A DNA stretch of 13,336 nucleotides from Coprobacillus sp. CAG:826 (lineage in GTDB: Bacteria > Bacillota_I > Bacilli_A > RFN20 > CAG-826): assembly GCA_000437235.1 (NCBI GenBank), contig FR897036.1, positions 4,312 to 17,647 on the forward strand. Reading direction: 5' to 3'. The notes beneath the pieces were generated by a model. The model saw only the letters and a program-made list of their open reading frames with translations, was not told where the DNA came from and did not search any database. Position numbers and translations under genes: made by a program. Below are positions 7,536 to 13,336 of the stretch, piece by piece (within the stretch, counting starts at the first letter, position 1; each line of letters opens with the position of its first letter).

Positions 7536-9566
7536 CTAAAGTGTTATCGGTGCGCCCCAAGTGTAATTAGTGAAATTAGAACGTCGAGAAGAAGTAATTG
7601 CATTAAAGCGATAACTGAAATTTCCATTATTATAATACTCTTGAAAAGTCGCATAATGATCATCGGTATAGACGGTTACTGGATTATTATCGTAATTATC
7701 TACATCCCAACCATCTAACCAAACGACTAATCTTCCCACACCACGACTAGTATTTGAATAAGATCCATCAAGATCAATATCTAATTCGTAATAACGAGGT
7801 ACCCCCTCTTCGCCATTTCGATAAGGCACTACGGTAGCGTAACCATCGGTTCTTTCATAATAAGACCATATTCTTGTATCGGTTCCAAATATGGATTTTG
7901 CCGAAGAATACTCACTTTTACTCACATAATTCGCGGGATATGTATGGAAAGCATTAAAGTAATTTGCAACATCGATAGGATCCGTATAGGTTCCTAAATC
8001 TACGAGTTCTGGATGGCTTTCTAAATAAGAATAAGAATAATAGTAGTATGTCTTTTCGGAAATCACTTGATAACTATTTCCCACTTTTTCGGTTTCAACC
8101 GGTAAAGTAAAAGAAGCACCCTCTTTTAGATTTCCCGTATAATAACTGGGGTTAATTCGATATAATCCTTCTCCCGACGAAGCATAGGTTCTTTCATTGG
8201 CTTCGCTTTGGTTTAAATAGCGAATCGTCATAGAATTTAAATATAGCGTAGCGTCACCCGTTTCAAAACGGAAATACTGAATATTATCATTCGCTTTAAA
8301 ATCAGCCACAAACTGTATTGTTTTTAAAGATTGGTTCATCTCTTTATAATCATGAAGTTGATTATAGCTTCCATAATATAATCGCGGATTTTTACTACCT
8401 ATGTTTTCAACATAATATGACACTTCTATCGATAAAATATCAGGAATTGCATCATAATTTGATAACATTCCTCCTAATGCATTTCGGTAAGATAAAGAAA
8501 GCATCTTTAAAAAATAAGACTCATAATTGCTATACGCTGTTCGATAATAATCAAACGTATAATTCTGATAAGTAAAGTAGCCATAATTACCAGTTGAATA
8601 ACGATTGGATGTCGCACTACTAACATTACTATCTAAAACAATTTGACTAGCATTTTGATAAGGATTTTCAATATCTTCGGTACTAGCGATGGCGAATTGT
8701 AAAGAAGAATTCTCTTCTGACCCATATTTTAAAACGCCCCATAAATTAATAAAATCATTATTTGAGATTTGGCTTAAAGCCGAATGAACTTTAGAAGCAC
8801 TGCTTGAATTTTCTATCACAATTTCAATGGATTCTGTATCCATATTCGCATAAATACTATTTTGTGTTTGATATTCAATGGATACATGCGAAAGAGAAAC
8901 ATATCGATGCCCTTGTTTTTTTACTTCATCTAATTCTGAAGAAGAAAGATAATCTTTCGTTATTTCATAAGGATCTAAAGAATCTAGCGCTACCTCATAA
9001 TCAACATGGAGATTTTGATGTTCGGTTAATGATAAAGTATTATCTTCAAACTTCATGATGCCTTCTAAAGTAATCACATTTCCTTTTTGAATATTAACTG
9101 AACCACTATAATTATTTACTAATATAGCAGAATGCTCATGATTATTCGTTTCACTTTGAAGATAGAAGCATTGATTTCCTTCTAAGTTTTTAAACACTCT
9201 TGAAACAATGCCCCAGGTTTTTATATTTTCTTCTAATAAATGATTTTGTCTCCAACTTTGAACAATATCATAAATGGAAGTATAACTATTATCATAATAA
9301 TATGTATCTTTCCAATTCTCTACTTTTGAAGAGGATGTAGAAGATGAAATGATAGATGTACTAGGTGTAATCGTACTTGTACTGAGTATTGTTGAAGTAG
9401 AGGGTGTAATACTTGTTGTTAATGTTGATGAATTCTCTACTTGACTAGTGGTTGGTTGTTTAGATGTAGTACCAAAAGAATTAGATGGTGTTTCAATAAT
9501 TGAAATCTCGCAACCACTAAATAACAAAGGAACAATCAACCATAATAATCTAAATTTCTTTTGCAC
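7536..9566 (-). CDS. Surface lipoprotein: OB-like domains, beta-rich middle and C-terminal barnase-like ribonuclease
   Basis: The product has 676 residues when started at the GTG at 9566. A lipoprotein signal ends in LFSGC (C19). A Ser/Thr-rich stalk (about 27-82) follows, built of imperfect STST/TPSTS units. Residues about 112-187 look like an OB-type domain (TWGIVSRVF, CFYLQSE, GNVITLEGIM), and about 222-297 like a second, poorer copy. About 305-455 is a Tyr/Asn-rich beta domain ending in ATLYLNSMTIRY, perhaps ligand-binding. Residues about 527-648 align with barnase: AFHTYPANYVSKSE matches its TYHKLPDNYITKSE, YELDID its READIN, and YTDDHYATF its KTTDHYQTF. Counterparts of H18, K27, E73, R83, R87 and H102 are H541, K550, E594, R608, R612 and H637. 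A cell-surface RNase is therefore inferred. It has its own promoter and terminator. No barstar-like gene is in the window. Confidence 0.85.
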   Translation of the reverse strand: MQKKFRLLWLIVPLLFSGCEISIIETPSNSFGTTSKQPTTSQVENSSTLTTSITPSTSTILSTSTITPSTSIISSSTSSSKVENWKDTYYYDNSYTSIYDIVQSWRQNHLLEENIKTWGIVSRVFKNLEGNQCFYLQSETNNHEHSAILVNNYSGSVNIQKGNVITLEGIMKFEDNTLSLTEHQNLHVDYEVALDSLDPYEITKDYLSSSELDEVKKQGHRYVSLSHVSIEYQTQNSIYANMDTESIEIVIENSSSASKVHSALSQISNNDFINLWGVLKYGSEENSSLQFAIASTEDIENPYQNASQIVLDSNVSSATSNRYSTGNYGYFTYQNYTFDYYRTAYSNYESYFLKMLSLSYRNALGGMLSNYDAIPDILSIEVSYYVENIGSKNPRLYYGSYNQLHDYKEMNQSLKTIQFVADFKANDNIQYFRFETGDATLYLNSMTIRYLNQSEANERTYASSGEGLYRINPSYYTGNLKEGASFTLPVETEKVGNSYQVISEKTYYYYSYSYLESHPELVDLGTYTDPIDVANYFNAFHTYPANYVSKSEYSSAKSIFGTDTRIWSYYERTDGYATVVPYRNGEEGVPRYYELDIDLDGSYSNTSRGVGRLVVWLDGWDVDNYDNNPVTVYTDDHYATFQEYYNNGNFSYRFNAITSSRRSNFTNYTWGAPITL

Positions 9567-9573
9567 TTCTATC

Positions 9574-9580
9574 ACCTTCT
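9574..9580 (-). promoter_or_regulatory. Ribosome binding site favouring the GTG start at 9566
   Basis: AGAAGGT on the minus strand lies about 8 bases before the GTG at 9566. The longer in-frame reading begins at a GTG (9573-9575) that overlaps this site and is unlikely to be used. The shorter start gives a compact basic MQKKFR signal N-terminus. Confidence 0.6.
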
Positions 9581-9620
9581 AAATCGATATAAAAATTATT
9601 CATTTTTCTTTGGTTTTTTT

Positions 9621-9649
9621 ATTATAAGAAAAATAACCGAAGAAATCAA
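9621..9649 (-). promoter_or_regulatory. Sigma-A type promoter of the nuclease lipoprotein gene
   Basis: TATAAT (9621-9626) and TTGATT (9644-9649) are spaced by exactly 17 bases. Transcription would begin near 9614, leaving a leader of about 48 bases before the GTG. This is the best promoter match in the window. Confidence 0.8.
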
Positions 9650-9680
9650 TAATAGTACATAAAAGCACTAAACATAAAAG

Positions 9681-9724
9681 GGATGTTGAAAAACCTAGAT
9701 AAAAACTAGGTAGGACAACAATCC
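9681..9724 (-). terminator. Two-tier hairpin after the second M6 protease gene, probable terminator
   Basis: On the minus strand the inner stem ACCTAG/CTAGGT (9706-9711 with 9693-9698) closes a 7-base loop and is followed by TTTT. It is flanked by an outer stem, GGATTGTTG (9716-9724) with CAACATCC (9681-9688), with one bulge and a 4/4 internal loop. It begins 29 bases past the protease stop. The T-run lies inside the outer stem, so either the inner hairpin terminates or the full structure has another role. Confidence 0.6.
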
Positions 9725-9753
9725 TTTTAAATTAGAAGATAAATTTATTCTTT

Positions 9754-11259
9754 TTAAGCATTTATCTCATAAAATTCAATTTCCGCATAATCATGTGTAA
9801 TATTTTTAATTGAAAAAGATAGATTGATTTCTCGATTGGAATGAAAGAATAGTGGCTTTTCTTGATAAGCAAGACGAGCATCTAAACTATCATCTTTTTT
9901 AAAAAGAAGACTTTCGTCTGCAGCTGTACCTTCCTTTTCAAAAGAAGAAGGTCGTACAAAATCGATTAAATAACAGGGTTCTGCTGGATAATTTTCTTTT
10001 GTTGATTTTTTCGTTTTAGAAGTCGTGTTATTGTGCGCTACATCAATATGATAAGTATTGAGTGGTTGTTTTAAAATGCTTGTATCTTCGACATCTTCTA
10101 CATATGCTTCTGTTCTATTTCCAAAATTGGTAATATAACCTAATCGAGCATCTATATGATATACCTTAACACCATAAGATGATAGGTTAGAATAAACCCA
10201 TCCAGAAACGTCTTTTTTATTGATACCCGTAGGTGTATAAAATTCTAAAAGTAAATATTCATCCATTGGAGTTTGATTCCATGAAGAGGTTAAAATAATA
10301 CATTCCCCTGTTTTGATAAATGAATGTAATTTAAAAGTCGTAGGTTTTTGAATTACATAAGGTGTTGTCCAATCTAATAGCATTTTACTAAAAGCATTGT
10401 GATCTCCTATATTCATATCCATCATATCAAATTTAGCCGTTGCAAAATATTGTTCATCTTCATCTTCTGAATAATAATCTTTTAAACCTAATAGATGTCC
10501 CGTTTCATGAATTAAGACATGTGTATCTGGTAAACGTCCTTTATTTTGAAAAAGAAAATTGTAATTCACCCAAGAATACATTCTCCCATAAGGTTTCGTT
10601 GAGTAGTGGCTTGTACTAGTAGATTCATAAGTATGTGCCCAAAATAAAGTATTATTCTTTTTTTCAATATCAAACGGAACGCTAGGAATTAAATAAACGG
10701 CATCAATATAACCGTCCTTATTTTGATCAAAGGTCGCAAGATCATCAAATGTACTTCTATACCATTCAACCGCTGCTTCTAGAATATTACGGCTTTTGAC
10801 ATTTTCCTTAGAATTTTCATTAAACTCTTGAAAAGACTCTGGATAAGTAAACCAAGGAGTGACTTTACCTTGAAGTTTTAGTTGTCCATAACTAGATAGA
10901 TTATAATAAGCAGCAACCGACTCAAAATCAGTAGATGACGATTGTCCAAAAAAAGCATTATGAATATAGGTTAAGGATTCTTCTTCTCCACCTTTTAACT
11001 TCGAAGCAGGATAATCGCTAAACTCCACCGGAATAACTAAAATCTTTTGTTCACCTTTCGATGAAAGATAAGTATGATTTTTTAGAGTAATTTCTTCATA
11101 TTTTTTTAAAAAAGATGATTTTCTGTAATACTCTTCAGTTTTTTCTTCAATATGTGTATTTTCTTCTTTTATCGGTTGATAATTAGTAATTTTAACTGTA
11201 CAAGACGTAGTAATTAAGAGGCTTAAAAAAACCATAGAAACAAGCAATTTCTTTTTCAT
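9754..11259 (-). CDS. M6-type (immune inhibitor A-like) zinc metalloprotease, predicted lipoprotein, second copy
   Basis: The product is 501 residues. The signal MKKKLLVSMVFLSLLITTSC gives a candidate lipid Cys at 20, but the lipobox TTSC has Thr where Leu is usual, so it may instead be poorly lipidated or secreted. The peptidase domain has HETGHLLGLKD at 251-261: H251 and H255 bind zinc, E252 is the general base and D261 is the likely third ligand of an M6 site. A Met-turn candidate is at 278-281 (DMMD), followed by GDHNAF. An acidic loop, D178-x-N-x-D182-G-x-I-D186, resembles a calcium loop. The paralogue next door shares SKGEQ, LVIPVEFSD, SSYGQL, EFYTPTG and YHIDARLG. It lacks the Ser/Thr stalk; instead residues 21-60 are charged. 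AGGAGG lies 8 bases ahead of the ATG. Substrate unknown. Confidence 0.9.
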   Translation of the reverse strand: MKKKLLVSMVFLSLLITTSCTVKITNYQPIKEENTHIEEKTEEYYRKSSFLKKYEEITLKNHTYLSSKGEQKILVIPVEFSDYPASKLKGGEEESLTYIHNAFFGQSSSTDFESVAAYYNLSSYGQLKLQGKVTPWFTYPESFQEFNENSKENVKSRNILEAAVEWYRSTFDDLATFDQNKDGYIDAVYLIPSVPFDIEKKNNTLFWAHTYESTSTSHYSTKPYGRMYSWVNYNFLFQNKGRLPDTHVLIHETGHLLGLKDYYSEDEDEQYFATAKFDMMDMNIGDHNAFSKMLLDWTTPYVIQKPTTFKLHSFIKTGECIILTSSWNQTPMDEYLLLEFYTPTGINKKDVSGWVYSNLSSYGVKVYHIDARLGYITNFGNRTEAYVEDVEDTSILKQPLNTYHIDVAHNNTTSKTKKSTKENYPAEPCYLIDFVRPSSFEKEGTAADESLLFKKDDSLDARLAYQEKPLFFHSNREINLSFSIKNITHDYAEIEFYEINA

Positions 11260-11267
11260 TTTTAAAA

Positions 11268-11273
11268 CCTCCT
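11268..11273 (-). promoter_or_regulatory. AGGAGG ribosome binding site of the second M6 protease
   Basis: A full AGGAGG lies 8 bases before the ATG at 11259. Just upstream on the minus strand is TATGATAATAAA, which could contain a -10 box, but it would put the transcript start almost at the ribosome site and lacks a good -35. No convincing promoter for this gene was found in 11274-11352. Confidence 0.75.
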
Positions 11274-11352
11274 TTTATTATCATAACAAAAAAAAAGCAA
11301 AATTTAAATAACTTCTGTCGTCATAATTCTTTATTTCTATAAAATAAATATA

Positions 11353-11384
11353 AAGAAAAAAGGAAATGAAACTTCATCTCCTTT
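11353..11384 (-). terminator. Rho-independent terminator of the first M6 protease gene
   Basis: On the minus strand AAAGGAGATGAA (11373-11384) pairs with TTCATTTCCTTT (11359-11370) over 12 positions, including one G-U pair, with a 2-base apex that would in practice open slightly. A T-rich run (TTTTTTCTTT) follows. It starts 13 bases after the TAA stop. Confidence 0.85.
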
Positions 11385-11397
11385 ATATCTTTTTTTA

Positions 11398-13038
11398 TTA
11401 AGCTCTTTTTGCATTAAATACAATCGTGGCAGATTCATTCGTAACTGACTTTACTTCAATAACATAGTCTAAATAAGTTCCATCATTGAATTTAAAGTTT
11501 GTAAACTTGCCATTTGCTCCTAAGACTGCTCCTTGTTTAAATAAGGTAGTGTTGTTAATTTTATTATCATTTGTCTTAAAGGAGTTACGTCCTGTAGATT
11601 CTAATAAGTGAATTAAAGAGTTATTTGGTTCAGCACTTCTAGAACGAGTATTGGAGTGAGCCATATAGGTCTTTACACTTTTACCATTGTATTCGGTTTT
11701 CATTTCATCCGTATAAGCGACGAAAGCTTGTTGTGTTGTTTGACCTTGATTTAGTTTGCCTTCATCAAACATACCTAAACGTGCGTCGATATGGTAAATC
11801 TTTAAACCATTTTTAGATGGAAGTTGAGGATAACCTTCACCTTTATAAATTTCCGAAGCATCTTTTTGATTAAGTCCAGTTGGAGTATAAAATTCAATAA
11901 TTAAATATTCATCAAAAGCATGTCCGTTCCAACCATTTTTCACGATAATGCAATCTCCATTTTCTTGGAATGGCTTAATCGTAATTTCTGCATCACCCGT
12001 AACATAATATGGATTGGTCCAACCATAAAGCGTTTTTGTGAAAGCGTCATGATCACCAACGTTTTGATCCATCATATCGCCACCGCCAGCAGGGCCCCAT
12101 CCACCTTTATCATAGGTATAATAGTCTTCAATACCCATTAAGTGACCAGTTTCGTGAATCATCGTATGGCTATCTGGTTTTCCATTATATCCACCATTTT
12201 CTAAGAACTTATAGGAAGCAGAACAATAAGGAACGGCCATAGGATTTTCTACATCATAACCACTAGAAGCATCAGGGTTATTGATATCCCAATAAGTAAA
12301 TGCCCAGAAGTCATCACTGCTGTAGGCTTTAATACCCGCAGAGTTAACAAGCCATACACCATCAATCATACCATCATGGTTCTTATCAAATTCTTTAATG
12401 TCTGGCCAGTTATTTTCTTTAGAAACACTCTTATACCATTTTACGGCTTCTCTTAAAATATACCAAGTACTGTTATATCCACCGTTACCACCAGCACTGA
12501 CAGGTACATCTTTCCAATATTCTAATAATTCCGTGACAGACTTATCTAACATAAACCAGTCAGTAACAAAACCATTCAAGGTTAATTGACCATAACTTGA
12601 TTTATAATAGTAGCTCTTTAAAGACTCCCAACCGGTATCTTCGGTAGCGCCAAAGAAAGCATCTTGAATAAATTGTTTTGCTTGTGCTTTAGCTTCCGTT
12701 GCATCTGCCACAGAAGGTACTAATGACTCTGCTGGGAAATCGCTAAATTCAACAGGAATAACTAAAAGATTTTGTTCGCCTTTAGATGCTAAACATGGGG
12801 TTCCTTCACCAACGAGTTCATCGGTTAATGAAACACTGTATTCAGTAGAATGCGTTACTCTGTAGTTAGATTGACCAACACCACTATCTTTTACATAACC
12901 TTCAGGATAACCTGAGGTTGAAGTAGATGAAGTTGTTGGTGTCACTGACGTAGTTGGAGTTGGCGTTGAACCACAACTTGTCAATAAAACCGTTAATAAT
13001 GCGGTTGCGGAAAAAAGTAAATTGAAACTCTTTTTCAT
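11398..13038 (-). CDS. M6-type (immune inhibitor A-like) zinc metalloprotease lipoprotein, first copy
   Basis: The product is 546 residues. The signal ends in the lipobox LTSC (C22), then a short Ser/Thr/Pro stalk (about 23-42). The zinc site HETGHLMGIED spans 295-305: H295, E296, H299, and D305 as probable third ligand. The Met-turn candidate DMMD is at 321-324, followed by GDHDAF. An EF-hand-like acidic loop, D218-x-N220-x-D222-G-x-I-D226, precedes it, as in many M6 peptidases. Beyond about residue 350 comes a beta-rich part with EFYTPTG and YHIDARLG, shared with the neighbouring copy. It should be anchored outside the membrane and cleave extracellular protein; the substrate is unknown. The ATG at 13038 was chosen over one at 13077 because AGGAGG lies 9 bases ahead and the signal peptide begins there. 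A promoter, an operator-like repeat and a terminator frame it as a single-gene unit behind rpoC. Confidence 0.93.
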   Translation of the reverse strand: MKKSFNLLFSATALLTVLLTSCGSTPTPTTSVTPTTSSTSTSGYPEGYVKDSGVGQSNYRVTHSTEYSVSLTDELVGEGTPCLASKGEQNLLVIPVEFSDFPAESLVPSVADATEAKAQAKQFIQDAFFGATEDTGWESLKSYYYKSSYGQLTLNGFVTDWFMLDKSVTELLEYWKDVPVSAGGNGGYNSTWYILREAVKWYKSVSKENNWPDIKEFDKNHDGMIDGVWLVNSAGIKAYSSDDFWAFTYWDINNPDASSGYDVENPMAVPYCSASYKFLENGGYNGKPDSHTMIHETGHLMGIEDYYTYDKGGWGPAGGGDMMDQNVGDHDAFTKTLYGWTNPYYVTGDAEITIKPFQENGDCIIVKNGWNGHAFDEYLIIEFYTPTGLNQKDASEIYKGEGYPQLPSKNGLKIYHIDARLGMFDEGKLNQGQTTQQAFVAYTDEMKTEYNGKSVKTYMAHSNTRSRSAEPNNSLIHLLESTGRNSFKTNDNKINNTTLFKQGAVLGANGKFTNFKFNDGTYLDYVIEVKSVTNESATIVFNAKRA

Positions 13039-13047
13039 AAATATAAA

Positions 13048-13053
13048 CCTCCT
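13048..13053 (-). promoter_or_regulatory. AGGAGG ribosome binding site that sets the first M6 protease start
   Basis: A full AGGAGG lies 9 bases before the ATG at 13038. The in-frame ATG at 13077 has no such site and would add 13 residues that spoil a classical lipoprotein signal. Confidence 0.88.
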
Positions 13054-13095
13054 TTTTAAAACATAATTTATTATCATTCTTCAAGAGATATGAAT

Positions 13096-13115
13096 AATGA
13101 TAGTATTATATCATT
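13096..13115. promoter_or_regulatory. Inverted repeat centred on the -10 box, candidate operator
   Basis: Arms AATGATA (13096-13102) and TATCATT (13109-13115) are perfect inverted copies separated by 6 bases. The -10 hexamer (13105-13110) lies within the repeat, so a bound dimer would block RNA polymerase. The arms are A/T-rich, so chance is a real alternative. Confidence 0.45.
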
Positions 13116-13133
13116 TACTTGATAAAAATTCCA
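13105..13133 (-). promoter_or_regulatory. Extended -10 promoter of the first M6 protease gene
   Basis: TATAAT (13105-13110) is preceded by TGA, giving the extended -10 form TGnTATAAT. The -35 is poor (TGGAAT at 13128-13133, 17-base spacer), which fits an extended -10 promoter. The leader would be about 60 bases. Confidence 0.65.
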
Positions 13134-13169
13134 CATTTATTTAAAGCACAATTTTGCGCTTTTAGAAGT

Positions 13170-13195
13170 AAAAAGGGAGTTTTTGAGGCTCCCTT
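13170..13195 (-). terminator. Rho-independent terminator of the rpoBC transcript
   Basis: On the minus strand AAGGGAG (13189-13195) pairs with CTCCCTT (13173-13179), followed by TTTTT to 13170. It begins 8 bases after the rpoC stop. A second, imperfect hairpin further on (13143-13162; AAAGC and CAA against TTG and GCTTT with one mismatch) may back it up. Confidence 0.9.
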
Positions 13196-13203
13196 CAACT
13201 TTT

Positions 13204-13336
13204 TTACTTTTGATCGTATTGCTTTTCAACTTTTTCCATTGTTTCGGTGACATCGAAGTTAGCAAGAATTTCATTTTCTTCTTCATCCGAACGTAAACCG
13301 GTACCAGCTGGAATGAGTCGACCAGTAATAACATTT
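13204..13336 (-). CDS. rpoC: RNA polymerase beta' subunit, C-terminal end (partial)
   Basis: The last 43 codons and TAA stop of a gene that enters from beyond the right edge. The peptide begins NVITGRLIPAGTGL, which matches the highly conserved 'ENVIIGRLIPAGTG' segment near the end of bacterial beta' subunits. A short acidic tail (SDEEENEILANFD) and a Lys/Glu-rich end follow, as in low-GC Gram-positive RpoC. This subunit forms the catalytic core of RNA polymerase with beta. The terminator just downstream marks the end of the operon. The longer minus-strand reading at 13137-13334 is in another frame and is not a gene. Confidence 0.93.
   Translation of the reverse strand, partial: NVITGRLIPAGTGLRSDEEENEILANFDVTETMEKVEKQYDQK

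Noticed and set aside
8318..8575. Plus-strand reading of 85 codons inside the nuclease gene
   Set aside because: It is antisense to a protein with recognisable domains, has no ribosome site and looks like a by-product of A/T-rich codon use. The same holds for the plus-strand reading at 8804-9058.
9340..9475. Possible tandem repeat or CRISPR-like array in the nuclease gene
   Set aside because: The repetition follows from Ser/Thr/Pro codons of the stalk; units are irregular, coding and have no spacers.
13060..13080. Fur/PerR-like box (TGATAAT near ATTATG) in the first protease leader
   Set aside because: The halves fit the 7-1-7 pattern poorly (wrong spacing and a mismatched end), and such A/T-rich words are frequent here by chance.
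13137..13334. A 65-codon minus-strand reading overlapping the rpoC end
   Set aside because: It is in a different frame from the clearly conserved RpoC C-terminus, has low-complexity Lys/Ser content and runs through the rpoC terminator.
1..13336. Mollicute genetic code (TGA as Trp)
   Set aside because: TGA serves as the stop of rsmI and of the small lipoprotein gene, Trp codons are TGG, and murA indicates a walled cell.

Overview
The window looks like chromosome from a low-GC, Gram-positive, walled member of the Bacillota (Bacilli/Erysipelotrichia-like). Reasons: the holB-yaaT-rsmI gene order typical of Firmicutes, strong AGGAGG ribosome sites, A/T-rich codon use, a complete MurA, a YfhO-type membrane protein, and lipoproteins with Ser/Thr-rich stalks. 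TGA is used as a stop (rsmI and the small lipoprotein gene) and Trp is TGG, so this is not a code-4 Mollicute. The species cannot be named from the sequence.

Layout. (1) 1-1900, plus strand: the 3' end of holB (DNA polymerase III delta'), then yaaT/ricT and rsmI, tightly packed and ending in a terminator shared with the convergent gene that follows. (2) 1926-5012, minus strand: a 1028-residue YfhO-family membrane protein with its own promoter and a 24-bp perfect palindrome upstream. (3) 5102-7429, minus strand: a compact three-gene unit, murA, then a small lipoprotein resembling an SGNH hydrolase without its active site, then an unrecognised helical protein, all overlapping. (4) 7536-13038, minus strand: three predicted surface lipoproteins, namely two diverged M6-type zinc metalloproteases and a modular lipoprotein with two OB-like domains, a beta-rich middle part and a C-terminal barnase-like ribonuclease domain. 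These three are separated by hairpins, and promoters are recognisable for two of them. (5) 13204-13336, minus strand: the last 43 codons of rpoC, followed by a terminator.

The most notable content is region 4. It encodes what looks like a surface set for degrading extracellular protein and RNA, placed directly behind rpoC. The ribonuclease assignment rests on direct motif comparison with remembered barnase: the equivalents of H18, K27, E73, R83, R87 and H102 are all present in order, with several spacings identical. No barstar-like inhibitor is visible in the window. An inverted repeat centred on the -10 box of the first protease gene suggests that this gene is regulated.

No tRNA, rRNA, CRISPR array, insertion sequence or replication origin was recognised. 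No gene-free stretch exceeds 300 bases; the longest are 9567-9753, 13039-13203 and 11260-11397, and each is described through the sites inside it.
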